The notes under the pieces: model-generated
Databases searched by the model: none
Seen by the model: the letters and a program-made list of their open reading frames with translations, nothing else
What the model was told of the DNA's origin: nothing
Translations under genes and position numbers: made by a program
NCBI GenBank assembly: GCA_003162695.1
Contig: PMML01000083.1
Location: 5,742 to 43,969, forward strand
Direction of reading: 5' to 3'
Source: Ignavibacteriota bacterium
Lineage (GTDB): Bacteria; Bacteroidota; Ignavibacteria; UBA10030
Length of the DNA: 38,228 bases
Shown here: positions 1 to 7,362 of the stretch, piece by piece
How the letters are laid out: every line of letters begins with the position of its first letter
Numbering within the stretch: the first letter of the stretch is position 1

Positions 1-480
1 GCATACGGGCTGGCATCGCGTCTGGAAATAAGTCAGGCCGAGGCAAAAGAAATTATTGCGCGTTACTTCCAGCGTTTTCCGAAAGTGCAAAACTACATTA
101 ACGATACGATTGCCCGGTCGCGGCAGCAGGGATTCGTTTCCACCTTGCTCGGCAGAAGAAGATACATTCCGGACATCAACAGCCGTAATCAGAATATCCG
201 GCAGAACGCGGAACGGCAGTCGATCAATATGCCGATCCAGGGTACAGCCGCAGACATGATCAAACTGGCGATGATTAAAATAGACGCTGCATTGCGGGAA
301 AATAATTTTCTCAGCGCGATGGTGCTGCAGGTACACGACGAACTTGTCTTCGAAGTTCAGGAGAGCGAGCTTGACATGGTAAAGAAGATCGTATCGGAAA
401 ACATGCGCAATGCACTCCCTCTGAATGTTCCCGTCGAAGTGGAACTCGGCGCCGGCTCAAACTGGCTTGATGCGCATTGA
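1..480 (+). CDS. polA: DNA polymerase I, C-terminal part (5' truncated by window edge)
   Basis: The reading frame is open from base 1 and ends with TGA at 478-480, so only the last 159 residues of the polymerase domain are present. The first residues, AYG, are the end of the O-helix motif B. The run from GRRRYIPDIN to MPIQGTAADMIKLAM is the conserved fingers/palm segment of family A polymerases. QVHDELVFEV is motif C, whose Asp-Glu pair contributes to metal binding at the active site. PolA fills gaps and removes RNA primers in replication and repair. The true start lies upstream of the window; internal GTG or ATG codons here are not starts. It is convergent with the minus-strand gene at 490, with only 9 nt between the stop codons and no clear hairpin there. 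Confidence 0.97.
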   Translation, partial: AYGLASRLEISQAEAKEIIARYFQRFPKVQNYINDTIARSRQQGFVSTLLGRRRYIPDINSRNQNIRQNAERQSINMPIQGTAADMIKLAMIKIDAALRENNFLSAMVLQVHDELVFEVQESELDMVKKIVSENMRNALPLNVPVEVELGAGSNWLDAH

Positions 481-489
481 ACAATGGAT

Positions 490-1005
490 TTATTTCCGCC
501 GGTGCAGCAGAATCGACAAACCCCAGAGGACGAGCAGAACTGGCCAATAGATCCGGACATAATGCATGACGTCGAACCATTCGATCATGTCGTACCACCA
601 CAGGTAATAGAACACTCCATAGGCGCCGAATAAAATTGCAGGAATGAGTGTGCCGATGCGGCGCGGATCATAGAAAAAGAGAATTAAAAAGGAAAAGCCG
701 AGAACCAGGCTCAGCGTTGCAAACCAGTCCCAGGGAGCAGACTCGACAAGATGCATCCGGTGAAGAATGGCGGCAATACTGAAGAAGAATAGAACGCTTC
801 CCAAAAAAGCAGCGCCGCGCCGGCGCGTCACGAATGCCAGCGCCGTTGCAAGCAATCCATAGACGCCGATCGATCCCCAAAAAATGATATCCCAACGGTA
901 CGGAACAATGTGCAGACGGCTCAGAATCAACGCTGCACCCATAACGATCAAAACCACACCTATAAGAGAGACAGTATAATTACGCTTTATTGATTTTTCT
1001 TCCAT
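490..1005 (-). CDS. Multi-pass membrane protein of the LiaI/LiaF (DUF5668-like) type
   Basis: A 171-residue, strongly hydrophobic protein with about five to six predicted membrane segments separated by short charged loops (for example RRRGAAF and FYDPRR). It ends in the basic tail LLHRRK. The ATG at 1005 is preceded by GAGG five bases upstream. It lies 7 nt after the stop of the PspC-domain gene, so the two are almost certainly one operon. The segment spacing resembles the small TM modules found next to PspC domains in LiaF-like envelope-stress proteins. A role in membrane-stress sensing or in tuning the PspC protein is inference from this context; no catalytic motif is visible. Confidence 0.7.
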   Translation of the reverse strand: MEEKSIKRNYTVSLIGVVLIVMGAALILSRLHIVPYRWDIIFWGSIGVYGLLATALAFVTRRRGAAFLGSVLFFFSIAAILHRMHLVESAPWDWFATLSLVLGFSFLILFFYDPRRIGTLIPAILFGAYGVFYYLWWYDMIEWFDVMHYVRIYWPVLLVLWGLSILLHRRK

Positions 1006-1012
1006 GGCAGCC

Positions 1013-1756
1013 TCACTTTGTTGCCGGAATGGTTTCTTCCGGAATGATCAAATACATCAATACATACAGAATAATCCCAGTCCCGGCAGAAAGGATTGTA
1101 AAAAAAACATAGACAAGGCGCACAATTGTGGGATCGATATCGAAATATTTCCCCAATCCTCCGCATATACCGAATATTTTTTTCTGAATGCGGGATCGCC
1201 GCAATTGCCGCTGCTGCGTTGTTTGTGTAAAATCTTTTCGATCCGATGTCTGCTCTCCGGATTCCGCCTGATTTGCCTCTCCGGACTCTGCTGACGGTTG
1301 ATCCATGCTGCCTGCCGGTTTTCCCGGACTCGGATCTATTTTGGGTCCTTCTTTCCGTTCCGCTTTTAAGATTAAAGCGATTCCTGCAAAAACAAAAATA
1401 GCAGGCAGGACAAATTCCCAGCTTTCATGCCAGAATGAATGAAAAGAAAAAATATCCAGATTATCTAATAAAAGCAGAACGCCGATAAACATCAGGAATA
1501 TGCCGACAACCTTTCCTGCGGTAAAATCTGCTTTTGCAGAATGAGGCGGCGGTACGGAATAATCCGGATTTTTCGGCATTACAAAATAGGCAATGACATA
1601 GAGGAGAATTCCGGATCCGCCGAACAGTGTAAGCACGACCCAGAGCAGCCGGACGATAGTAGGGTCAAAACCGAAATATTCAGCAATACCGCCGCACACA
1701 CCGGCGAGCGTTTTATTGCTTCTGCTGCGATACAGATGTTTCGTTTGGTCTTTCAT
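1013..1756 (-). CDS. PspC-domain membrane protein with two PspC modules
   Basis: 247 residues from the ATG at 1756, chosen because GGAGGG sits about five bases upstream; a longer frame to 1876 lacks support. Residues about 5-60 form a first PspC domain (LAGVCGGIAEYFGFDPTIVR, then a membrane helix ending in MPK). The middle holds two to three hydrophobic helices of the DUF5668 type and a polar Pro/Ser/Glu-rich linker. The last 65 residues form a second PspC domain (FGICGGLGKYFDIDPTIVR, then a helix ending in IIPEE). PspC proteins are inner-membrane stress-response factors related to the phage-shock system. Two PspC copies flanking a TM core in one chain is less usual than a single copy. No PspA or PspB homologue is present nearby. 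Confidence 0.85.
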   Translation of the reverse strand: MKDQTKHLYRSRSNKTLAGVCGGIAEYFGFDPTIVRLLWVVLTLFGGSGILLYVIAYFVMPKNPDYSVPPPHSAKADFTAGKVVGIFLMFIGVLLLLDNLDIFSFHSFWHESWEFVLPAIFVFAGIALILKAERKEGPKIDPSPGKPAGSMDQPSAESGEANQAESGEQTSDRKDFTQTTQQRQLRRSRIQKKIFGICGGLGKYFDIDPTIVRLVYVFFTILSAGTGIILYVLMYLIIPEETIPATK

Positions 1757-1892
1757 GGTGCCCTCCGCTTCTCTTTTTTCCTTCTTACGAGAGGGAAAGG
1801 GAAAAAGTTTCATGCCGCTGGATGGACAATTGCAGCCGGTCTCGGGTACAATAAGAATCTCGGATAGTACGAACATGTTGAGGAGTTAGAAT

Positions 1893-1920
1893 AAAAAACC
1901 CGGCCGGAGCCGGGTTTGCA
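1893..1920 (-). terminator. Intrinsic terminator after frr
   Basis: On the minus strand a 9-bp stem (AAACCCGGC at 1896-1904 pairing with 1909-1917) with a four-base loop is followed directly by a run of T. It lies 23 nt beyond the frr stop codon and closes the ribosomal/translation-factor operon. Confidence 0.88.
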
Positions 1921-1942
1921 GCACTCCATGATGCATGAATCC

Positions 1943-2506
1943 TTATACTTCCATAATCTCTTTTTCTTTGGCAGCCAGGATTCCGTCGATGTCTTTGATA
2001 TATTTATCCGTAAGTTTTTGCGAATCCTGTTCACCGCGTTTTCTCTCGTCTTCCGGCATATGCTCGGCTTTTTCCGCTTTCTTCAAATGCTCGATTGCAT
2101 CGCGTCTGACGTTGCGCACGGCAAGCTTGCCGTCTTCACCGAATTTTTTAATGAGTTTCACGAGTTCTTTTCGCCGTTCTTCATTCAGCGGCGGAATCGG
2201 AACGCGCACGAGAGTACCGTCGCCTATGGGATTCAACCCAAGATTCGCCTGCAAAATTGCTTTTTCGATATGCGGAATCATGTTCTTTTCCCATGGCTGG
2301 ACGGTGATCGTATGTACATCCGGTGTGCTTACGTTCGCAACCTGATGGAGCGGAGTCGGCGTTCCGTAATAATCGACTTTGACGCTGTCTAAAAGCACCG
2401 TTGTTGCTTTACCGGTACGGACTTTCACTAATTCGTCCCGTACGACTTCCACGGCTTTTTTCATTCTCTCTTCCGCTTGTTTCAGAATATCTTTTGAGTT
2501 TGTCAT
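1943..2506 (-). CDS. frr: Ribosome recycling factor
   Basis: 187 residues, the usual RRF length, with ATG at 2506. RRF, with EF-G, splits post-termination ribosomes into subunits. The family signatures are present: VRTGKATTVLLDSVKVDYYG near residue 30, the loop PWEKNMIPHIEKAI, then GDGTLVRVPIPPLNEERRKEL and VRNVRRDA. The rest of domain I is a three-helix bundle rich in Lys/Glu. It is the last gene of the rplM-rpsI-rpsB-tsf-pyrH-frr block, 33 nt downstream of pyrH, and is followed by a strong terminator. Confidence 0.98.
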   Translation of the reverse strand: MTNSKDILKQAEERMKKAVEVVRDELVKVRTGKATTVLLDSVKVDYYGTPTPLHQVANVSTPDVHTITVQPWEKNMIPHIEKAILQANLGLNPIGDGTLVRVPIPPLNEERRKELVKLIKKFGEDGKLAVRNVRRDAIEHLKKAEKAEHMPEDERKRGEQDSQKLTDKYIKDIDGILAAKEKEIMEV

Positions 2507-2539
2507 AGGTGCACCATTGATAAGTTAAAAGGATAACTA

Positions 2540-3265
2540 TTATTCAAAAAAATCGCTTACCATCGATCCGACAGGCTCTCCGCACAGCACACGTTTGAAG
2601 TTCCCGGGAACATTCATATCAAACACGATGAGCGGCAAATTGTTTTCTTTCGAAAGCGTAATAGCCGTCATGTCCATGATACGAAGATTTTTTGTCATTA
2701 CATCGCTGTACGAAATTTTTTCAAACCGCAGCGCTTTCGAATTTTTTTCAGGATCGGAATCGTAAATGCCGTCTACGCGGGTTCCTTTCAGAATGACTGC
2801 CGCTCCGATTTCGATGGCACGGAGCACCGCTGCAGTATCGGTGGTAAAATAAGGATTACCCGTTCCTGCCGCGAAGATCACGACGCGTCCTTTTTCCAGA
2901 TGCCGTACGGCACGGCGGCGGATGAATGGTTCGGCAATCCGTTCCATATTAATAGCCGTCAGGCAGCGTGTTTTCAAGTCCTCATGCTCCAGTGCGTTCT
3001 GGAGTGCAAGCGCATTGATGACTGTTGCAAGCATTCCCATGTGGTCGCCGGTCACTTTATCGATACCGTCGGTTGAATTTTCAATGCCGCGGTAAATATT
3101 TCCGCCTCCGATCACGATGCCGATTTCGGCGCCAAGCCTCTGTGCCGAGCCGATCTCCTGGGCATATCTTTTGAGCACTTTCGAATCAATACCGTATTCA
3201 AGGCTGCCCATCAAAGCTTCACCGCTCAATTTCAGAAGAACACGTTTGAACTTGAGTCCGTTCAT
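2540..3265 (-). CDS. pyrH: UMP kinase (uridylate kinase)
   Basis: 241 residues when started at the ATG at 3265. A 17-codon N-terminal extension is open, but it would be encoded by a terminator hairpin (3282-3307). A GAGGG Shine-Dalgarno sequence lies just upstream of the chosen ATG. The enzyme phosphorylates UMP to UDP for RNA and sugar-nucleotide synthesis and belongs to the amino-acid-kinase fold. Motifs: [14 protein letters not shown] at the N terminus, [26 protein letters not shown], and the nucleotide-binding [17 protein letters not shown] with [11 protein letters not shown]. Position between tsf and frr is the conserved arrangement. It appears to need read-through of the hairpin ahead of it, or partial attenuation. 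Confidence 0.97.
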   Translation of the reverse strand: MNGLKFKRVLLKLSGEALMGSLEYGIDSKVLKRYAQEIGSAQRLGAEIGIVIGGGNIYRGIENSTDGIDKVTGDHMGMLATVINALALQNALEHEDLKTRCLTAINMERIAEPFIRRRAVRHLEKGRVVIFAAGTGNPYFTTDTAAVLRAIEIGAAVILKGTRVDGIYDSDPEKNSKALRFEKISYSDVMTKNLRIMDMTAITLSKENNLPLIVFDMNVPGNFKRVLCGEPVGSMVSDFFE

Positions 3266-3279
3266 TTCCTTACCCTCAT

Positions 3280-3310
3280 AAAAAATCCCGAATCGTATCG
3301 GGATTTTGTT
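3280..3310 (-). terminator. Terminator-like hairpin between tsf and pyrH
   Basis: AAAATCCCGA (3282-3291) pairs perfectly with 3298-3307, loop of six, with a T run on the minus strand immediately after. It begins about 12 nt after the tsf stop and ends about 15 nt before the pyrH ATG, which leaves no space for an independent promoter. It is therefore either a partial terminator or an attenuator controlling pyrH and frr. Confidence 0.75.
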
Positions 3311-3321
3311 CTTCAAAATAT

Positions 3322-3918
3322 TTATTCACCAAGCTGATATCGGACATAACGCTTGATGGTGATTTTTTCACCGACGCGGCCGATTTCTTCGTCGATAATA
3401 TCCTTGATCGTTTTTCCGGAATCCTTAATAAAGCTCTGCTCCATCAGGACAAATTCCTGATAAAATTTATCGAGCCGTCCTTGAGCGATTTTATCGGCAA
3501 TCTCAGCCGGCTTGCCTTCGTTCTTCGCCTGTTCACGGTAAATTTCAAGTTCCTTGTCGATAGTCGCTTGCGTAATATTTTCCCGCAGAATATACTGCGG
3601 ATTCATCGCCGCTGCCTGCATGGCAATATCGTGTGCCAGCTGCTTAAAACCCGGTGTCTTTGCGACAAAATCCGTCTCGCAGTTTAATTCTATCATCACA
3701 CCGATGCGTCCGCCTGCATGTATGTACGCTTCGACAACGCCCTGGTTCGTTTCTCTATCGGCGCGTTTTGCGGCTGTCGCCGCTCCTTTTTTGCGCAGGT
3801 GGTCGATGGCGGCTTCCATATCGCCGTTTGCCGCTTCTAATGCGCGCTTGCAATCCATCATACCGGCGCCGGTTTTATCGCGTAATTTTTTTACTAAATC
3901 GCTTGTAATCTCAGCCAT
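3322..3918 (-). CDS. tsf: Elongation factor Ts
   Basis: 198 residues, the short EF-Ts form: Thermus-type length, shorter than the roughly 280 residues of E. coli. EF-Ts regenerates EF-Tu-GTP by displacing GDP. The N-terminal UBA-like module has [19 protein letters not shown], and the core exchange motif is [19 protein letters not shown], which contains the TDFV residues that contact EF-Tu. The C terminus ([20 protein letters not shown]) retains the closing segment of the family. ATG at 3918 follows the rpsB stop (3920) by one base, indicating translational coupling. Confidence 0.98.
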   Translation of the reverse strand: MAEITSDLVKKLRDKTGAGMMDCKRALEAANGDMEAAIDHLRKKGAATAAKRADRETNQGVVEAYIHAGGRIGVMIELNCETDFVAKTPGFKQLAHDIAMQAAAMNPQYILRENITQATIDKELEIYREQAKNEGKPAEIADKIAQGRLDKFYQEFVLMEQSFIKDSGKTIKDIIDEEIGRVGEKITIKRYVRYQLGE

Positions 3919-3919
3919 G

Positions 3920-4702
3920 TTACTCTCTTACCTTCCTTTGTTCGACTGCTCCTGATTTTTCCGCAGCAACAGCAGCCTGAGCAGCCTTCTCTTCAGCCTC
4001 TGCGGCTTTTTTTGCCGAAGCGCGTTCGTTGCCGTTGAGAACCGCGTTGCACATTGCATTGGCAATCAACTGAATTGATTTCAATGCATCGTCGTTTGCA
4101 GGAATCGGATGATCGATCGGATCTGGATCCGTATTCGTGTCGACAATAGCTACGACCGGAATACCGAGACGCTTCGCTTCTTTGACAGCTATCGCTTCTT
4201 TTTTAATATCGACGACAAAGATAACGCCGGGCATCCGTGACATTTCCACGACGCCGGAGAGCACTTCCTGAAGTTTATCGCGTTCACGGCTCAAGAACAG
4301 GCGCTCTTTCTTCGTAATATTTTCGAAAGTGCCGTCGGTTTCCATTTTTTCAATATTCGTCAAATGCTTGACGCTCTTGCGGATCGTAGCGAAGTTAGTC
4401 AGCATACCGCCGAGCCAGCGTTCGGTCACATAAAAAGCGTTGCAGCGGAGAGCCGCTTCTTTTACGACATCTTGCGCCTGAGTTTTGGTGCCGACGAATA
4501 AAGGCCTTTTTCCTTCCGCAACAATGCTGGAAACCGCATTGTATGCTGCGTCGATCGATTCCTGTGTTTTCTTTAAATCGATGATGTGAATTCCATTGCG
4601 CTCCATAAAAATATAGGGCTTCATTTTGGGATTCCATCGGCGGGTCAGGTGACCGAAGTGCGCTCCTGCTTCGAGAAGTGCATTAATTTCTACTTGAGGC
4701 AT
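3920..4702 (-). CDS. rpsB: 30S ribosomal protein S2
   Basis: 260 residues from the ATG at 4702, selected because AAAGGA lies upstream and because family members begin close to LLEAGAHFGH. S2 binds the 30S head-body junction together with S1 and S8. Visible signatures are GAHFGHLTRRWNPKMKPYIF, GTKTQAQDVVKEAA, WLGGMLTNF and the C-terminal PGVIFVVDIKKE ... IPVVAIVDTNTDPDPIDHPI, followed by SIQLIANAM. A final Ala/Glu/Lys-rich tail of about 40 residues is probably disordered. It is first of the rpsB-tsf pair and is separated from rpsI by about 158 nt containing a hairpin, so a local promoter is likely. Confidence 0.98.
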   Translation of the reverse strand: MPQVEINALLEAGAHFGHLTRRWNPKMKPYIFMERNGIHIIDLKKTQESIDAAYNAVSSIVAEGKRPLFVGTKTQAQDVVKEAALRCNAFYVTERWLGGMLTNFATIRKSVKHLTNIEKMETDGTFENITKKERLFLSRERDKLQEVLSGVVEMSRMPGVIFVVDIKKEAIAVKEAKRLGIPVVAIVDTNTDPDPIDHPIPANDDALKSIQLIANAMCNAVLNGNERASAKKAAEAEEKAAQAAVAAEKSGAVEQRKVRE

Positions 4703-4810
4703 TGAATATTTCCTTTCAGTTATTCTTCTATTCCCGTCATCTCCTGCCGGAATCACGCAATCGATAGAAGCGCTCGCACGACACTGCCGGTCGGATCGGA
4801 GAATATGCTT

Positions 4811-4846
4811 GATAAAATATCACCGTTCCGCCGGAAGCGGAACGGG
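4811..4846 (-). terminator. Probable terminator after rpsI
   Basis: A perfect 9-bp stem, CCGTTCCGC at 4823-4831 with 4837-4845 and a five-base loop, lies 16 nt past the rpsI stop. The minus strand continues into TGATATTTTATC, a broken rather than pure T run, so termination may be incomplete. The remaining bases up to rpsB show no motif I can identify. Confidence 0.55.
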
Positions 4847-4860
4847 ATGTGATAAAAAAA

Positions 4861-5247
4861 TTAACGTTTGGAGAACTGGAACCGTTTGCGGGCTTTTTTC
4901 TGTCCGTATTTTTTCCGTTCCACCATACGCGGGTCACGCGTCAACAAGCCGGCATTGCGCAGTACCGTGCGCAGATCTTCATCCAGCGCAACGAGAGAGC
5001 GGGCAATGCCCAGACTCACGGCTCCGGCTTGACCGGTCGTTCCGCCGCCGAGAACGCGGATAGCGGCATCATAGCGGCCGAGTGTTTCCGTCACCTCAAA
5101 CGGTTTCAGAACCTCGCTGCGCAGGATCGCCAGTGGAAAATAATTTTCTAATTCTCGATTATTGATCGTCACTTTGCCGGAACCATCCGAGAGTTTGACA
5201 CGGGCGACGGCATTCTTGCGGCGGCCAACGGTTATGGGTATCTGCAT
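4861..5247 (-). CDS. rpsI: 30S ribosomal protein S9
   Basis: 128 residues, full length. S9 sits in the 30S head, with its C-terminal tail reaching toward the P-site tRNA. Motifs: [22 protein letters not shown] at the start, then the conserved core [20 protein letters not shown] and [21 protein letters not shown], ending in the obligatory basic SKR tail. It is paired with rplM 19 nt upstream, as in nearly all bacteria. Confidence 0.98.
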   Translation of the reverse strand: MQIPITVGRRKNAVARVKLSDGSGKVTINNRELENYFPLAILRSEVLKPFEVTETLGRYDAAIRVLGGGTTGQAGAVSLGIARSLVALDEDLRTVLRNAGLLTRDPRMVERKKYGQKKARKRFQFSKR

Positions 5248-5266
5248 AGACTTACTTCACCTTTAT

Positions 5267-5707
5267 TCAGAAAGACATGGTTTCAGGTTGTTGCGCTGCA
5301 TGCGGATGCGATGCGCCGCGGTATACTTTTAATTTCATTCCAATTCTGCGTCCGAGCCGGTTATGCGGAAGCATGCCTTTGACGGCATGTTCAATGACGA
5401 ATTCAGGCTTCGTCTTTATCAATTCTTTGAACGCCTCGAAGCGGGCGCCGCCCGGATAGCCGGTATTGTGATACAATTCTTTTTTCTCCGTGCGCTTGCC
5501 GGTAAGTTCGACTTTTTCCGCATTAATCACCACAACAAAATCGCCAACGTCGGCATTTGTCGTAAAAATCGGTTTGTGTTTGCCTCGCAGAATATGTGCA
5601 ACATGCGAAGCAATGCGGCCTAATGTTTGTCCGGAGGCATCGACCAGATACCATTTCTGTACCGTATCCGACGTTTTAAAGAACCGTGTTTTTGGCGATG
5701 TTTCCAC
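5267..5707 (-). CDS. rplM: 50S ribosomal protein L13
   Basis: 146 residues, an early assembly protein of the 50S subunit. The start is GTG at 5705-5707, supported by GAGGAG about eight bases upstream; no ATG fits. Typical segments: WYLVDASGQTLGRIAS, then LRGKHKPIFTTNADVGDFVV, NAEKVELTGKR, YHNTGYPGG, and AVKGMLPHNRLGRRI with the C-terminal LKVYRGASHPHAAQQP. It begins the ribosomal block about 100 nt downstream of tRNA-Lys, with which it may be co-transcribed. Confidence 0.97.
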   Translation of the reverse strand: METSPKTRFFKTSDTVQKWYLVDASGQTLGRIASHVAHILRGKHKPIFTTNADVGDFVVVINAEKVELTGKRTEKKELYHNTGYPGGARFEAFKELIKTKPEFVIEHAVKGMLPHNRLGRRIGMKLKVYRGASHPHAAQQPETMSF

Positions 5708-5765
5708 TTGCTTTTCTCCTCACTCTCGTTAATTCAAAACTTCCATTTTCTTTATTTACATCCGC

Positions 5766-5800
5766 GTGCGTCATCGGTCTCGAATCTGCAGGATTTAAGA
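5766..5800 (-). pseudogene. Degenerate partial copy of the tRNA-Lys 3' half
   Basis: Immediately downstream (minus strand) of tRNA-Lys is a block reading TCTTAA, then TGCAGATTCGAGACC, then GCAC in the same order as the anticodon loop, T arm and acceptor end of the tRNA. The T-arm stretch matches the tRNA at 13 of 15 positions (5776-5790), but the arms no longer pair. It looks like a decayed partial duplication; coincidence is possible but unlikely so close to the intact gene. Confidence 0.4.
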
Positions 5801-5803
5801 TCG

Positions 5804-5876
5804 TGCACCCAGCAGGACTCGAACCTGCAACCCACTGATTAAGAGTCAGTTGCTCTACCAATTGAGCCATGGGTGC
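5804..5876 (-). tRNA. tRNA-Lys (CUU)
   Basis: 73 nt forming a full cloverleaf on the minus strand: acceptor GCACCCA/TGGGTGC, D stem GCTC/GAGC, anticodon stem ACTGA/TCAGT around loop CTCTTAA with anticodon CTT, T stem GCAGG/CCTGC with loop TTCGAGT, discriminator A. The CCA end is not encoded. It lies between secG and rplM on the same strand. Confidence 0.96.
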
Positions 5877-5887
5877 AGAACTGACAC

Positions 5888-6220
5888 TTACTTGCCGGTC
5901 GGAACAGGCATCGCCGGAGCCTGCTGTGCAGGCGGCAGAGACGCTGCCGGCGGTGCAGACTGAATGATGCTCTCCCGCTGCTTCTCGCCGCGCGGAAGAA
6001 GCCAGAGGTTAATCAGCAATGCCAGCACCAAAAAAACTCCCGCAAGCCATTGCGTTGCTTTCGTTAAAAAATCCGATGTACGGCGAACTCCGAAAACAGC
6101 TCCGATATTCGATCCGCCGAAACTTCCGGCTAATCCGTTTCCTTTGCTCGATTGCATTAAAATTACAATTATCAACAGGATGGAAACGACTAATTCTATA
6201 AACAGTGCTAAGGTGTACAT
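5888..6220 (-). CDS. secG: Protein translocase subunit SecG
   Basis: 110 residues with two membrane helices, one at residues about 3-22 (LALFIELVVSILLIIVILMQ) and one at about 52-75. Between them is the SecG signature SSKGNGLAGSFGG followed by GVRRTSDFLTKAT. SecG stimulates protein export through SecYE. The C-terminal 30 residues are Pro/Ala/Gln-rich and probably disordered. AGGA lies about seven bases before the ATG, directly after the U tract of the preceding terminator, so expression may depend on read-through. tRNA-Lys follows 11 nt beyond the stop. Confidence 0.96.
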   Translation of the reverse strand: MYTLALFIELVVSILLIIVILMQSSKGNGLAGSFGGSNIGAVFGVRRTSDFLTKATQWLAGVFLVLALLINLWLLPRGEKQRESIIQSAPPAASLPPAQQAPAMPVPTGK

Positions 6221-6238
6221 AGTTTATCCTTCTTCACG

Positions 6239-6265
6239 AAAAAAATCCCCACACAAGTGGGGCAG
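6239..6265 (-). terminator. Intrinsic terminator upstream of secG
   Basis: CCCCAC (6247-6252) pairs with GTGGGG (6257-6262) around ACAA, followed on the minus strand by seven T. It closes the folB-folK-kinase operon. Its T run ends only about 19 nt before the secG ATG. Confidence 0.85.
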
Positions 6266-6270
6266 ACATA

Positions 6271-6447
6271 TTATAATAAAGAAATTTGCTCTAAAACGCA
6301 ATAAAAACTTCCGAGAAAAATGATTCCGATTGCGGTGACACCGGAATAACCCATGGCGATATGCCTGCATTTTATTCCATCAAGCAAGATCGAACGCGAT
6401 TACAGGATGACGCCGAGAAACGAGCAGAGCGCGGCTGCGAGTAAAAT
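6271..6447 (-). pseudogene. Remnant of a DUF423-family membrane protein (possible)
   Basis: One frame encodes ILLAAALCSFLGVIL (6447-6403), then a stop, and then in the same frame MGYSGVTAIG-IIFLGSFYCVLE-QISLL, ending at 6271 just before the terminator. The first part resembles the N-terminal helix of DUF423 proteins. The second resembles their internal helix that carries FSGSLYCLAL. The GAFGAH motif and the C-terminal helices are missing, so this looks like an internally deleted, truncated relic. The 27-residue open frame 6271-6354 could alternatively be a small membrane peptide in its own right. Confidence 0.4.
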
Positions 6448-6451
6448 CCGG

Positions 6452-6679
6452 TCACACCGGCCCGTTTCCCTTTGAAATATCCTTGAATTTTGCTTCTTGC
6501 ACATCCGAATAATCCTCTTTCGGCTTTGCATCTGTTTTCTGCCATTTCGGAGGGATTTTGCCGTCAGGCGGCCGGGATCGCCGGATCAATCCCAGTCCTA
6601 CGAGAAGCCCCCGTGCGATGGTAAGAACGATATACGCGATAAGAAACGTAAACACCAATCTCAGAAAACCGAATATCAC
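6452..6679 (-). CDS. Small single-span membrane protein (DUF4834-like)
   Basis: 75 residues: one N-terminal membrane helix (FLRLVFTFLIAYIVLTIARGL), a basic stop-transfer RRSR, and then a polar cytoplasmic tail rich in Lys, Asp and Pro. The architecture resembles the short DUF4834 proteins of Bacteroidota, but assignment rests on layout rather than a decisive motif. Its ATG overlaps the deoxynucleoside kinase stop by four bases (ATGA), so the two are translationally coupled. Function is unknown. Confidence 0.7.
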   Translation of the reverse strand: MIFGFLRLVFTFLIAYIVLTIARGLLVGLGLIRRSRPPDGKIPPKWQKTDAKPKEDYSDVQEAKFKDISKGNGPV

Positions 6680-7353
6680 GTCCGCCTCACAAAAGGATTA
6701 TAATATTCAATCGGCGCTTTGTTGGGCCGGAGAATCTGCTGCAATAAATCCTCAAAATGTTCCGGATTGTTTACAAAGTCGATATCCGTTGCTTTGACAA
6801 TCAGAAGCGGCGCCGATTTATACCTGAAAAAGAAGTAATTATATGCTTCGTTAAGCTCACGGATATATGTTTCCGACATGTTGCGCTCCATAACCCGGTC
6901 CCGCTTTTCTATGTTTTCCATCAAGCGATCGACGCTCGACTGCAGATAAATAACAAGGTCCGGCTGCGGGACTTTATGCTCGATCGTCGCCAAAAGATTT
7001 TCATAGAGCTTCAACTCATCATCGCGCATTGTGAGATAAGCAAAAATTTTATCTTTTTCAAAAATATAATCGGAGATGACATGGGAATGGAAAAGATCGG
7101 CCTGAAAAAGTTCCTGCTGCTGTTTGTACCTGCTCAGAAGAAAAAATATCTGTGTTTGAAATGCATAATGCTCCGGATCTTCATAAAACTTGGCAAGAAA
7201 AGGGTTCTCGTCAAACTTTTCAAGCACAAGGCGCGCCCCAAGCCGTTGCGCTACCATGTTCGCCAGCGATGTCTTTCCCGCTCCGATGACACCTTCGATG
7301 GCGATATACCGGATATCCGCGGGAATTTGCAAGTCGTTTTCTTTTTGCTGCAT
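6676..7353 (-). CDS. Deoxynucleoside kinase (dCK/dGK family)
   Basis: 225 residues. The Walker A loop GVIGAGKT lies at residues 21-28. It is followed by LEKFDENPFLAKFYEDPEHY, the FQTQIFFLLSRYKQQ helix, and the SDYIFEKDKIFA segment that holds the general base and substrate-contacting residues. The Arg-rich lid is KRDRVMERNMSETYIREL. The family transfers phosphate to deoxyadenosine, deoxyguanosine or deoxycytidine in nucleotide salvage; which substrate cannot be read from sequence alone. It is downstream of folK by 9 nt and coupled to the small membrane gene after it. Pairing of folK with such kinases is frequent in Bacteroidota and Chlorobiota. Confidence 0.93.
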   Translation of the reverse strand: MQQKENDLQIPADIRYIAIEGVIGAGKTSLANMVAQRLGARLVLEKFDENPFLAKFYEDPEHYAFQTQIFFLLSRYKQQQELFQADLFHSHVISDYIFEKDKIFAYLTMRDDELKLYENLLATIEHKVPQPDLVIYLQSSVDRLMENIEKRDRVMERNMSETYIRELNEAYNYFFFRYKSAPLLIVKATDIDFVNNPEHFEDLLQQILRPNKAPIEYYNPFVRRT

Positions 7354-7362
7354 ACGATTCTA

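Noticed and set aside
3266-3316. Longer pyrH start at 3316
   Set aside because: The extra 17 codons are encoded by a terminator hairpin, and a good ribosome-binding site precedes the ATG at 3265.
4703-4860. Possible ribosomal-protein autoregulatory leader ahead of rpsB
   Set aside because: Apart from the rpsI terminator hairpin no recognisable conserved leader structure could be seen by eye.
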